A program made the position numbers and the translations under genes. Under the pieces are notes generated by a model. The model saw only the letters and a list, made by a program, of their open reading frames with translations. It searched no databases and was not told the DNA's origin. A DNA stretch of 64,000 nucleotides from Bog-756 sp963833585 (GTDB lineage: Bacteria; Actinomycetota; Acidimicrobiia; Acidimicrobiales; RAAP-2), in the NCBI GenBank assembly GCA_963833585.1, contig CAWHYF010000007.1, positions 1 to 64,000 on the forward strand, given 5' to 3'. Every line of letters begins with the position of its first letter. The first letter of the stretch is position 1. Below, piece by piece: positions 54,014-62,287 of the stretch.

Positions 54014-55723
54014 TCAGGAGGCCGACCGCGCCTCGACCAGGACCAGGTCGGCCGGTGACCCGACGGCCCCGTCCTGCTCCTCGAACCTGCAGAACCCGTG
54101 CTCGGTCTTCTCCCAGAAGGTGGGCTTGGTGAACAGCTGGACGAGGGCCTTCCAGGCTCCGACCGACATCAGCACCCAGTAGATGGGCACCAGCAGCGCG
54201 TATTTCACATCCTCGTAGTTGCGGCGTGCGAAGCAGCCGCTCACCACCGACAGCACGCAGGCGGCGTTACCCACGAACAGGCCGATGGTGGCGAGGTAGA
54301 GGACGGGCCACGGGAAGATGGACTGGATCAGGTGGAGCTGGGTGGCGAACCACAGGACGGCCAACAACCAGAAGAGCGGGTTGAGCAGCAGACACAGGGT
54401 GCCGGCCCCGAAGAACAGCTGGAAGGCGGCGTAGGACTTGGGTCCCATCTCCTTGGCCAGCCGCACCGGCCGGCGCATGTGGTAGAGGTAGGTCTGCATG
54501 TAGCCCTTGACCCATCGGCTGCGCTGTCGGATCCAGTTGCGGTAGCGGCTGGTGGCCTCCTCGTAGGTGGTGGTCTCGAGCACCGCCGTCTTCCAGCCCT
54601 GCAGGTAGATGCGCAGACCCAGGTCGGCGTCCTCGGTGACGTTGAAACTGTTCCATCCGCCGATCTCACGGAGCCGGAACGTCACGAAGTGGTTGGAGGT
54701 CCCACCCAGCGGGATGACCACGTCCATGGCCTGCAGCCCGGGTAGGAGCTGGTCGAACCAGACCGAGTACTCGGCGGTGAACCACCGGGTGAGCAGGTTG
54801 TAGGTCCGGTTGAAGTAATTCAGCTGGGCCTGGAGGCAGACCACCTCCGGCTCCGTCTCGGCGAAGGCCATCACCGACTTGCGGAGCTGGTCGGGCTCAG
54901 GACGGTCTTCGGCGTCGTAGATGACCAGGTACTCCCCCCTGGCGTGCTCCAGGCCGTGGTTGCAGGCGCGGGGCTTGCCGGTCGGTCCGACGTCGGGGAT
55001 GACCAGTACGTCGAAGCAGGCCGGCAGGGCCATCGACGTCGCCGCCTCCCGCGTCTCGGTGTCGTCCGCCTCCACCAGCAGCTTCACGTCGAGCCGGCTC
55101 TCGGGGTAGTCGAGGGCGAGGATGCCGTCCACCAGCTGGGTCAGCATGGCGGCCTCGCGGTACACCGGGAGCAGGATGGTGTAGACGGGCAGGTCCTCGT
55201 CGGCGATCCGCTGACCGGACACGTCCACCACCATCTGGTGGGGATGGTTGAGGGCCTGGGAGATGAGGACCAGCTTCAAGGCGTTGGCGGCCATGAAGAA
55301 CAGCACCAGCACGGCCATCACCGCCACCAGGGTGGCCACCGGGGCCACGATCAGGCCGGCCAGCAGGGCCACTCCGAGTCCGATGAAGGCCACCCGCTGG
55401 CGGCGAGACAGCACGGTGGGCGCCTCGGTCGGCGGGGTGAGGGGGCGCGGGTCCTTCGGGGGTTCGGGCGACACGTCGATGACCTGACCGGGGCCCAGCG
55501 TGGGCGGTTCCCCGAGGCGCTGGTGCACCACCACCTTGTCCCCGCCCTTGATCGAGGCCATCCAGTGACGGGGGGCGGCCGAGTTGAGCCATCCGGAGGG
55601 CGCCCGCCACATCCCGGCCAGCCGTTGGGCGGGACGGGTCCTCACCCGCCATGCCGGGTACGGCCGGGTCGGGGCCACCGGCTCGAAGCCCATCCAGTCG
55701 GGCCAATCGGCGATCCAGCTCAC
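54014..55723 (-). CDS. processive family 2 glycosyltransferase with QxxRW
   Basis: A 569-residue synthase. About 125 N-terminal cytoplasmic residues precede two membrane helices (VAFIGLGVALLAGLIVAPV and the next). The GT2 core has LPVYREAAMLTQLVDG, VEADDTET, YDAEDRPEP (metal Asp), EDADLGLRIYLQGW and IRQRSRWVKGYMQ (QRSRW). Several C-terminal helices follow, giving the cellulose-synthase/NdvC-like layout. The GTG start lies one base after the stop of the large module protein. It is distinct from the synthase at 48412, so the locus has two polymerases. Confidence 0.88.
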   Translation of the reverse strand: MSWIADWPDWMGFEPVAPTRPYPAWRVRTRPAQRLAGMWRAPSGWLNSAAPRHWMASIKGGDKVVVHQRLGEPPTLGPGQVIDVSPEPPKDPRPLTPPTEAPTVLSRRQRVAFIGLGVALLAGLIVAPVATLVAVMAVLVLFFMAANALKLVLISQALNHPHQMVVDVSGQRIADEDLPVYTILLPVYREAAMLTQLVDGILALDYPESRLDVKLLVEADDTETREAATSMALPACFDVLVIPDVGPTGKPRACNHGLEHARGEYLVIYDAEDRPEPDQLRKSVMAFAETEPEVVCLQAQLNYFNRTYNLLTRWFTAEYSVWFDQLLPGLQAMDVVIPLGGTSNHFVTFRLREIGGWNSFNVTEDADLGLRIYLQGWKTAVLETTTYEEATSRYRNWIRQRSRWVKGYMQTYLYHMRRPVRLAKEMGPKSYAAFQLFFGAGTLCLLLNPLFWLLAVLWFATQLHLIQSIFPWPVLYLATIGLFVGNAACVLSVVSGCFARRNYEDVKYALLVPIYWVLMSVGAWKALVQLFTKPTFWEKTEHGFCRFEEQDGAVGSPADLVLVEARSAS

Positions 55724-55724
55724 C

Positions 55725-58700
55725 TCAGCTCCCGGTGACCGTCAGGGCGCTGTAGCCGACGGTGGCCAACGCCGTGGGCGAGTGCGAGGTGGCGGCCGCT
55801 CCGGCCAGCAGCGACCCGGCCAGGTTGGCCAGCGTGGCCGTCGATCCCGGTATCGGGGTCCAGGTCACCCCGTCGGGAGAGGTGGATGCGGTCAAGCTGG
55901 TGCCGGTGCGGGTCACCTCCACGAAGGTCGGGGCGGTGCCGGCCTGACCGGCCAGCTGCACCGCGTTCACGCCCTGGGCGGTGCGCTCCTGGACGACGAC
56001 GCCGTTCCCCTGGGTCACGTAGACGGCGTAGTAGGGCGAGCCGGGGTCGGTGGTGGCCCGGACCATGACCCCGGCCTTGGCCCAGGGGTCGGTGGCCTGC
56101 ACCGAGGCGACATCGGCCTTGACCACGCCGTTGGCGGCCAGGGTCTGCCAGGCGAAGTGGAAGGCGTCAGCCGTGCCCCAGATGTCGGGGCCCCCGGCCA
56201 GGAGGGACCACGAGCCGCCCGAGGTGGTCTGGCCCCCGATGGGGGTGACGGCGCCGATGTCCGAGCAGTTCCACCCGGTCGGGCAGTTGAGGGAGGACGG
56301 CGGGACCGAGCCCGGGGTGACCGCCACCGTGTCCAGGGTCACCGCCGAGCCGGTGCCCTGGCTGTGGGAGGTGATGGCCAGGCCGGCCAGCAGCGGCTGG
56401 GGCAGGGCGAGCGCATGGGCCGAGCCGGGGATCAGCGTCCAGTTGACCCCGTCCGAGGAGGTGAAGGCGCTGTAGGTGGTGACGGCGCCCGAGGTGTAGC
56501 GGCCCACCATCAGGTACACCGGCACGGTGCCGGCGATCACCACCTGGGAGGTGGAGGACCCTTGGGTCCCCCGCCACTGGACGGCGATCCCCTGGGCGGG
56601 GGTCACGAAGGCGGCGTAGTAGGGCGAGCCGGGGTCGGTGGTGGCCCGGAGCATCACCCCGGCCTTGGCCCAGGGGCTGGTGTTCTGCTGGGCGGTCACG
56701 TGGGCCGAGACCGTGCCGTCGCCGGTCAGGGTTTGGGCCACCAGGTGGAAGGCGTCGGCCGTGCCCCAGATGTCCCCGCCCCCACCGGTCTCGGACCAGG
56801 TGCCGTTGGTCAGCGAGTCCGAGCCCGACGGCTGGGCGCCACCGACGTCGCTACAGCTCCAACCGCTCGGGCAGAGTCCTGGCGGCGGGGTCTCCCCCGG
56901 GGTGATGGCCACCGTGTCCAGGGTCACCGCGGAACCGGTGCCCTGGGCGTGGGAGGTGATCCCGAACCCGGCCAGCAGGGTGCCGGTCATGGCCAGCACC
57001 TGGGTGGAGCCGGGCACGAGCGTCCAGGTGGTGCCGTCCGGTGACGAGTAGGCGCTGTAGTACACCGTCGACCCGGAGGTGTACCGGGTGACCCGGAGGT
57101 AGACGGGCGCCGACCCCGTGGCCAGGATCTGCGAGGTGGACGCCCCCTGGCTCGGGCGCCACTGGACGGCGATCCCCTGACCCGGAGTGATGAAGGCCGC
57201 GTAGTACGGCGAGCCGGGGTCGGTGGTGGCCCGGAGCATGGGGCCGGCCTTGGCGAAGCCGTTGGTGTTCTGCTGGCTGGTGATGTGGGCGGTCACCGAT
57301 CCGTCGGCGGCCAGCGTCTGGTTCACCAGGTGGAAGGCGTCGGCCGTGGACCAGATGTCCCCGCCGCCGCCGACCTCGGACCAGGTGCCGTTGGTCAGGC
57401 TGTCCTGCCCCGGGGGCAGGGCCCCCCCGATGTCGCTGCAGCTCCACCCGTTGGGGCAGACCCCCGGCGGGAGGGATGCCCCGCCGAACTGGGCCAGGTT
57501 GTCCACGGTGGCCACGGTGTAGGCGGCGTCGTTGTGGGAGTCGGTGGCGATGCCCGAGGTGAGCGGCCCGGTCAGGTTGAGGGCCACCGTGGAGCCGGGG
57601 ATCCAGGTCCAGTGGACGCCGTCCGAGGAGCTGAACCCGGCGTAGTACACCACCCCGGTGGCGACGTTGGTGTACCGCTCGGCCAGGACGTACACCGGGG
57701 TGACGGCGGGGAGGTTGGAATTCCCGCCGGCCGGGTTGGCCAGGAGCTGGTTGGTGATGGCCCCCTCCGAGGCGCGCCACTGGACGACGACCCCGTTGGC
57801 CGGGGTGGCGAAGACGCCGAAGTAGGGGGCCTGCGGGTCGGTCCCGCCTTGTCGGATCATGACCCCGGTCTTGGTGAACCCGTCGGTGTACCCGGTCTGG
57901 GAGACCACCCGCGCACTCACCGTGCCGTCCCCGTTGGGGGCGTTGGCCGGGTCGGCCGGGAAGTCCTCGAAGGCGTAGCGGTAGTTGTCGAAGACCGACC
58001 AGATGTCCGAGCCGCTGGCCCTGATGGTCCAGCTGCCGGTGCCGGCATCGGAGGTGGGTTCGGACGGGTCGGTGTAGTCCTGGTTCCCGGGGAGGATGTT
58101 GTTCCCGATGTCGGCGCAGGTGAAGCCGGCCGGACACACCCCGGCCGGCTGGGTGGTGTTGGCGGCCAGGCTCACCGCGTTGTAGACGACCGCCGGGGTG
58201 ACCCGGGGGGCCACCGCGTCGGCGGCCATGCCGGCCGTATAGGTGGTCCCCATCGGTATGTTCTGGGTGGCGCCCAGCACCGGCGTCCAGGTGTTCCCGT
58301 CCGTCGAGGTGAGCGTGGTGAAGGACTGGACCCCGGTGGTCGGATCGGTGAAGCTCTCGATCTGGACGTAGCTGCCCGAGGTCACCCCGGGCAGGGGCAG
58401 GGTGTTGCCGCCGTCGACGAAGCCGTCGTAGTACCGCCACTGGACGGTGGCCGTGCCCCCCGGACTGAACAGGACGGCGTAGTAGGGCGCGGTGGTCGAC
58501 AGGTTGGCCCGCATCATGATGCCCTCCTGGGCCGTGGCCGGCGAGCCGGCCTGGGTCACCACCTGGGCCGACAGGGCCTGGTTGCCGGTCACCGACTGGG
58601 ACACGTAGTGGAAGGAGTCGATGCCGCCCCCGATGCCGGTGCCGGTGCCGTCGAGGGTGAAACTGGTGGGCGAGGTGGAGGTGGTGTCACCGGGCGGGTT

Positions 58701-60950
58701 GGGGCTCCCGATGTCGGTACAGGTCCACGGGGACGGACAGGGATGGGCCGGGGCCTGGGGGACGAGCGTGGTGGTCACCGGGGCCCCGATGGCCAGGTTG
58801 GTGAACGAGGCGGTGCCGGCGTTGGAGGTCGAGCCGGAGTCGACGGCCAGGCCCTGGAGGGTGGTGGCCGGCATGTCGATGTCCACCGTCGAGCCGGGAA
58901 TCAGGGTGTAGTGCACCCCGTCGGTGGACACCGCGGTGCTGAAGAGGTTCCCCACCCGCTGCACCATGACGTACTGGGGCAGCACTGCCGGATAGAGCTT
59001 GGTCAGCTCGAGGGAGTTGCCACCGAAGGCGGACCGGTACCAGAAGACGATCTCGGGCAGCGGGTTGCCCTCGGTCGAGTCGTTGGGATAGGCGAAGGCA
59101 CCGTAGAACGGGGAGGTCGGGTCGGTGGACTGGCGGATCATGACTCCGGCCTGAGGCTGGAGGTTCTGGGTGGACTGGGCGGTGATCTTGACGCTGGACT
59201 GCGCATCACCGGTGACCGGGGTGGAGAGGAAGCGGAACTGGTCCGAGGTCCCGTGGATGGCCGCCCCGGAGGCGGTCACGGTCAAGGTCCCGTTCGAGGT
59301 GGATTCGGAGCCGGCCACCCCCGGAGCCCGGATGTCCTGGCAGGTGACCGGCCCGGCCGTGGCGTTCCCCGGGTCGAGGGAGGCCGGGCAGTTGGGGTCG
59401 GCCGGAGGGACGGTGGTCGAGCTGTTCAGCCCGAAGGCGTAGACCGCCCCGTTCAGGTCACCCACGTAGAACTGGCTGCGGGCCACCGACACGGCGCCGT
59501 AGGTGATGGCGGGCAGCTGATACGAGTAGAGGAGCTGGCCGTTGGCCGCGTTCACCACCTCGAAGGTGTTGCCCTCGCCGTAGCCGATGAGCCCGTTGAC
59601 GTAGGCCGGGGCCCCGATGATGGCCTGCTCGGTCTGGCGGACCCACTTGGTGGCCCCCGTCCCCGGGTCGTACGCCCCGATGGAGCCGCCCGATCCGTGT
59701 CCGTTGACGACGCTGTGCCCGCCGGCGTAGTAGAGGGTGCCGTTGGCGAAGATCCCCGACGCGATGCTCCCGTCCCCTTCGGTGGGCCCGGCACCGCCGA
59801 TGGCGATCTGGTGTTGCCACAGGGGCGGGTTCGGATCGGGCTTGCCCAGTTCCAGGTCCGATCGCTTCCAGGTGTAGAGGATGCCGTTCTTGTTGGCCGC
59901 CGAGATCAGCTGGTCGCCGGCGGCGTCGGTGGTCAGGGTGGGGGTGGTCCCCCAGTCCGAGTCGGACACCGCGGCCTCGAAGGGGAGCTGCCAGGAGCCC
60001 TCGTAGGCCAGCGTGGAGGAGTTGATGGCCACGATGGCCTGCGACTGGCTCTGGGTGTAGTCGTTGAGCGTGCCGGTGGTGCAGAAGATGGTGGCGGGTG
60101 TGGTGGAGGTGTCGAGGGTGGGGGTGGTCCACACCCCTCCGCCCAACTGACCGTTGGGGACGAAGTTGTAGGTGTTGACCACGGTATGGGTGGTCAGGCT
60201 GACCTGGAGGAGCTGACCCTGGACCAACGGGTTGTCACAGTTGGAGGCGATGCCGATGTAGGCGAAGCCGTTGTAGATCAGCGGGCTCGACCAGTTGTAG
60301 TGCGCCCCGGCCTGACTGTTGTCCCCGGTGTAGACGCTCCAGAGGATGGCGCCGGTGGCGGCATTGAGGGCGTACCAATTCGGACCACCACCCCCCACGT
60401 AGAGGGTGCCGTTCAACAGATCGGCCGACGAGGTGATGCCGATGGTGGACGGAAAGCAGCCCGGGTCGGTGGTGATGCCCAGGTTGGGGCTCTTCCAGAT
60501 CTGGGCGCCGGTGGCGGTGTTCACCGCGTACTCGAAGCCGTCCCAGGAGCCGATGTAGGCGGTGGTGCCCACGATGGAGGTGGACGTGGCGATGGCGCCG
60601 CCGGTCTGAAACGCCCACTTCTCCTTGAGGGTCGGAGCCTTCGCCACCGAGAGATTGGGGTCGACGGTGGCATTGGTGCGCGAGGCGTTCTGGAGGAACA
60701 TGGGCCAGTCCTGATAGCTGGCCGCGGCGGCCGGCCTGACCGTGACGGCCACCACCACCGCCAACGACGACAGCACCACCACGACGGCCAGGGCCGAGCG
60801 GAGCACCACTCCACCCACACCCCGTTCCCCGCGGCGGCGCCCTCCTCCGCCGGCCCTCTCCGTCGTCGTCATGCCCGTGCCCCTGCCCGTCGTCTCGTGC
60901 CCCTGGATGCTGCCCTCAATTGCAACTGCCATGGTTGCTTCCTCGTTCAC
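55725..60950 (-). CDS. giant secreted protein: PQQ-type beta-propeller plus six DUF1349-like modules
   Basis: A 1741-residue protein. A membrane/signal helix at about 48-70 ends in AAAA. A PQQ-binding-like propeller follows (about 80-515; repeated patterns such as GTTAYIGSWDGFEYAVNTATG and GTLYVGGGGPNWYALNAATG). Six beta-sandwich modules of about 190 residues come next, each opening with a Cys pair and C-x-D-I/V and containing AKAGVM-like and TDPGSPYYA-like segments. The last two or three are most alike. No enzyme residues are obvious, so it probably binds glycan or organises the surface. GTG 60950 has GAGG 7 nt upstream; ATG 60932 or 60872 would also leave the signal helix. Confidence 0.85.
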   Translation of the reverse strand: MNEEATMAVAIEGSIQGHETTGRGTGMTTTERAGGGGRRRGERGVGGVVLRSALAVVVVLSSLAVVVAVTVRPAAAASYQDWPMFLQNASRTNATVDPNLSVAKAPTLKEKWAFQTGGAIATSTSIVGTTAYIGSWDGFEYAVNTATGAQIWKSPNLGITTDPGCFPSTIGITSSADLLNGTLYVGGGGPNWYALNAATGAILWSVYTGDNSQAGAHYNWSSPLIYNGFAYIGIASNCDNPLVQGQLLQVSLTTHTVVNTYNFVPNGQLGGGVWTTPTLDTSTTPATIFCTTGTLNDYTQSQSQAIVAINSSTLAYEGSWQLPFEAAVSDSDWGTTPTLTTDAAGDQLISAANKNGILYTWKRSDLELGKPDPNPPLWQHQIAIGGAGPTEGDGSIASGIFANGTLYYAGGHSVVNGHGSGGSIGAYDPGTGATKWVRQTEQAIIGAPAYVNGLIGYGEGNTFEVVNAANGQLLYSYQLPAITYGAVSVARSQFYVGDLNGAVYAFGLNSSTTVPPADPNCPASLDPGNATAGPVTCQDIRAPGVAGSESTSNGTLTVTASGAAIHGTSDQFRFLSTPVTGDAQSSVKITAQSTQNLQPQAGVMIRQSTDPTSPFYGAFAYPNDSTEGNPLPEIVFWYRSAFGGNSLELTKLYPAVLPQYVMVQRVGNLFSTAVSTDGVHYTLIPGSTVDIDMPATTLQGLAVDSGSTSNAGTASFTNLAIGAPVTTTLVPQAPAHPCPSPWTCTDIGSPNPPGDTTSTSPTSFTLDGTGTGIGGGIDSFHYVSQSVTGNQALSAQVVTQAGSPATAQEGIMMRANLSTTAPYYAVLFSPGGTATVQWRYYDGFVDGGNTLPLPGVTSGSYVQIESFTDPTTGVQSFTTLTSTDGNTWTPVLGATQNIPMGTTYTAGMAADAVAPRVTPAVVYNAVSLAANTTQPAGVCPAGFTCADIGNNILPGNQDYTDPSEPTSDAGTGSWTIRASGSDIWSVFDNYRYAFEDFPADPANAPNGDGTVSARVVSQTGYTDGFTKTGVMIRQGGTDPQAPYFGVFATPANGVVVQWRASEGAITNQLLANPAGGNSNLPAVTPVYVLAERYTNVATGVVYYAGFSSSDGVHWTWIPGSTVALNLTGPLTSGIATDSHNDAAYTVATVDNLAQFGGASLPPGVCPNGWSCSDIGGALPPGQDSLTNGTWSEVGGGGDIWSTADAFHLVNQTLAADGSVTAHITSQQNTNGFAKAGPMLRATTDPGSPYYAAFITPGQGIAVQWRPSQGASTSQILATGSAPVYLRVTRYTSGSTVYYSAYSSPDGTTWTLVPGSTQVLAMTGTLLAGFGITSHAQGTGSAVTLDTVAITPGETPPPGLCPSGWSCSDVGGAQPSGSDSLTNGTWSETGGGGDIWGTADAFHLVAQTLTGDGTVSAHVTAQQNTSPWAKAGVMLRATTDPGSPYYAAFVTPAQGIAVQWRGTQGSSTSQVVIAGTVPVYLMVGRYTSGAVTTYSAFTSSDGVNWTLIPGSAHALALPQPLLAGLAITSHSQGTGSAVTLDTVAVTPGSVPPSSLNCPTGWNCSDIGAVTPIGGQTTSGGSWSLLAGGPDIWGTADAFHFAWQTLAANGVVKADVASVQATDPWAKAGVMVRATTDPGSPYYAVYVTQGNGVVVQERTAQGVNAVQLAGQAGTAPTFVEVTRTGTSLTASTSPDGVTWTPIPGSTATLANLAGSLLAGAAATSHSPTALATVGYSALTVTGS

Positions 60951-60974
60951 ACTGCGGCCTCGTTCACACTGCGG
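60941..60974. repeat. 17-bp perfect tandem duplication at a gene junction
   Basis: CCTCGTTCACACTGCGG occurs twice without a gap (60941-60957, 60958-60974). The right copy holds the stop codon of the DPM1-like gene and the left copy the GTG start of the propeller gene. In one copy alone the start and stop would overlap as GTGA. Confidence 0.9.
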
Positions 60975-61800
60975 CTTCCTGCCGGTCGAAGTCGGCGGTG
61001 GGACTGGTGAGTCCCAGCCGGGGAGCCGGCTCGGCTGATCCGGGTGAGCCAGGGTCGATCCGGCTCAGTGTCGGGTACATGCGCCACACCTCGCGAAGGG
61101 CCCGCACGATGACCTTGGGATCGGCGCCGCGGGCGGTGCCGGCCGTCCGGGGCAGGTGGGTGACGCCGACCTCCACGATGGCCGAGCCCCGGCGGGCCAG
61201 CTTGACCATGATCTCCGTGTCGATCATGGCGCCACGGCTCTCCACCTCGATCGCAGCCAGAGGATCCCGGCGGTACAGCTTGAAGGCACAGTCGATGTCC
61301 CGCACCGGGACGTAGAACAACGCCCGGACCAACCGATTCCAGGCCCAGGCGTTGGCCCGGCGAATGAACGGGTCCTGGCGGGCCCGGCGGAAGCCGGCCA
61401 CCACGTCGGCATGGTTGGTCCACGCCAACAGCAGGGGAAGTTCGTTCATGTCGAACTGGTTGTCGGCATCGGTGTAGAACACGAAGTCGAGCCGGGCGGC
61501 GGCGAACCCGGAGCGGAGGGCCTGCCCGTACCCGAGATTGGTGGCGTGCTGCACCAGGCGCACCTCGGCGTGCCGGCGGGCACTGCCTCGGACCAGATCG
61601 GCCGTCCGGTCGGAGGACCCGTCGTCGACGACGATGATCTCGTATCTCGAACAGTGGCGTTCGGCGATGGCCGCAGTGTCGTCGATGGCCTTGTCGATGT
61701 TCTCCTCCTCGTTGTAGGCGGGGAGGACGAAGGAGACCGCATGCCCGGCAGGGGCCCGAGGTCCCAGCACGTGCGGGGCCTCGAGGGGCTCGTTGGTCAT
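60964..61800 (-). CDS. family 2 glycosyltransferase, dolichyl-phosphate mannosyltransferase-like
   Basis: A 278-residue soluble or peripheral enzyme. SFVLPAYNEEENIDKAI begins the GT-A fold, VVDDGSSDRT binds the nucleotide, YTDADNQFDMNE is the metal motif, and RDIDCAFKLYRR is typical of DPM1/GtrB-like proteins. No C-terminal membrane helices are present. It should make a polyprenyl-phosphate hexose for the GT-C protein downstream. It is first in the leftward operon. Confidence 0.88.
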   Translation of the reverse strand: MTNEPLEAPHVLGPRAPAGHAVSFVLPAYNEEENIDKAIDDTAAIAERHCSRYEIIVVDDGSSDRTADLVRGSARRHAEVRLVQHATNLGYGQALRSGFAAARLDFVFYTDADNQFDMNELPLLLAWTNHADVVAGFRRARQDPFIRRANAWAWNRLVRALFYVPVRDIDCAFKLYRRDPLAAIEVESRGAMIDTEIMVKLARRGSAIVEVGVTHLPRTAGTARGADPKVIVRALREVWRMYPTLSRIDPGSPGSAEPAPRLGLTSPTADFDRQEAAV

Positions 61801-62287
61801 GGAATGTTCCGCCTCCGGTCAATTCGGGCCCGGGCGCCGGGCGGGTACGCACTGCCAAGCAATCACAAATCACCGGGGGCGTCTATGCGCGGCGGCGAAC
61901 TTAATGACCACGTAACACTTGTGCCCATTCCATCCACAGTTGGGGGAAAAGTCAAATGAAAAAGTGCGGGCCACAATCCGTTCATGACATGGAAATACTT
62001 TTGACATGTCGCAGTCCGGATCCATGCGTTGACCAGGGATACCCGGATGACGCAACCGGGATTGTCGGGGCGACGCCCAAACGGACTCCCTGTGCTCAAT
62101 TCACTACGCTCTGTAGTCCTGATATAGGTATAATCGGTTGCATATACCACGCACCGTGGTGGCTCGACTGCGGACGTCATTTGAGACCCGGTCAATGGCG
62201 GAGGGACCATCACTGCCGGTGATCGCCCGGTCCCTCTGCGGCCCCTTCGTTCCTGGGTTCCGATGATCGCGTTTGGTTGCCCAGCGT
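61801..62287. promoter_or_regulatory. 487-bp AT-richer intergenic region with palindromes, promoter region of the leftward operon
   Basis: The base composition falls well below that of the flanks (long A/T runs such as GAAAAAGT and TATAGGTATAATCGG). Two palindromes stand out: ACTAC-GCTCT-GTAGT (62103-62117) and ACCACG-CAC-CGTGGT (62146-62160). The second has the same 6-3-6 layout as the sulfatase operator, and on the minus strand ATATGCA follows it, as there. No ORF with coding character is seen. Confidence 0.55.

Noticed and set aside
60872..60950. ATG 60872 as the start of the propeller protein
   Set aside because: It would place the signal helix nearer the N-terminus and remains possible. 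GTG 60950 has a well-placed GAGG, and the 17-bp duplication shows it derived from a coupled stop/start.
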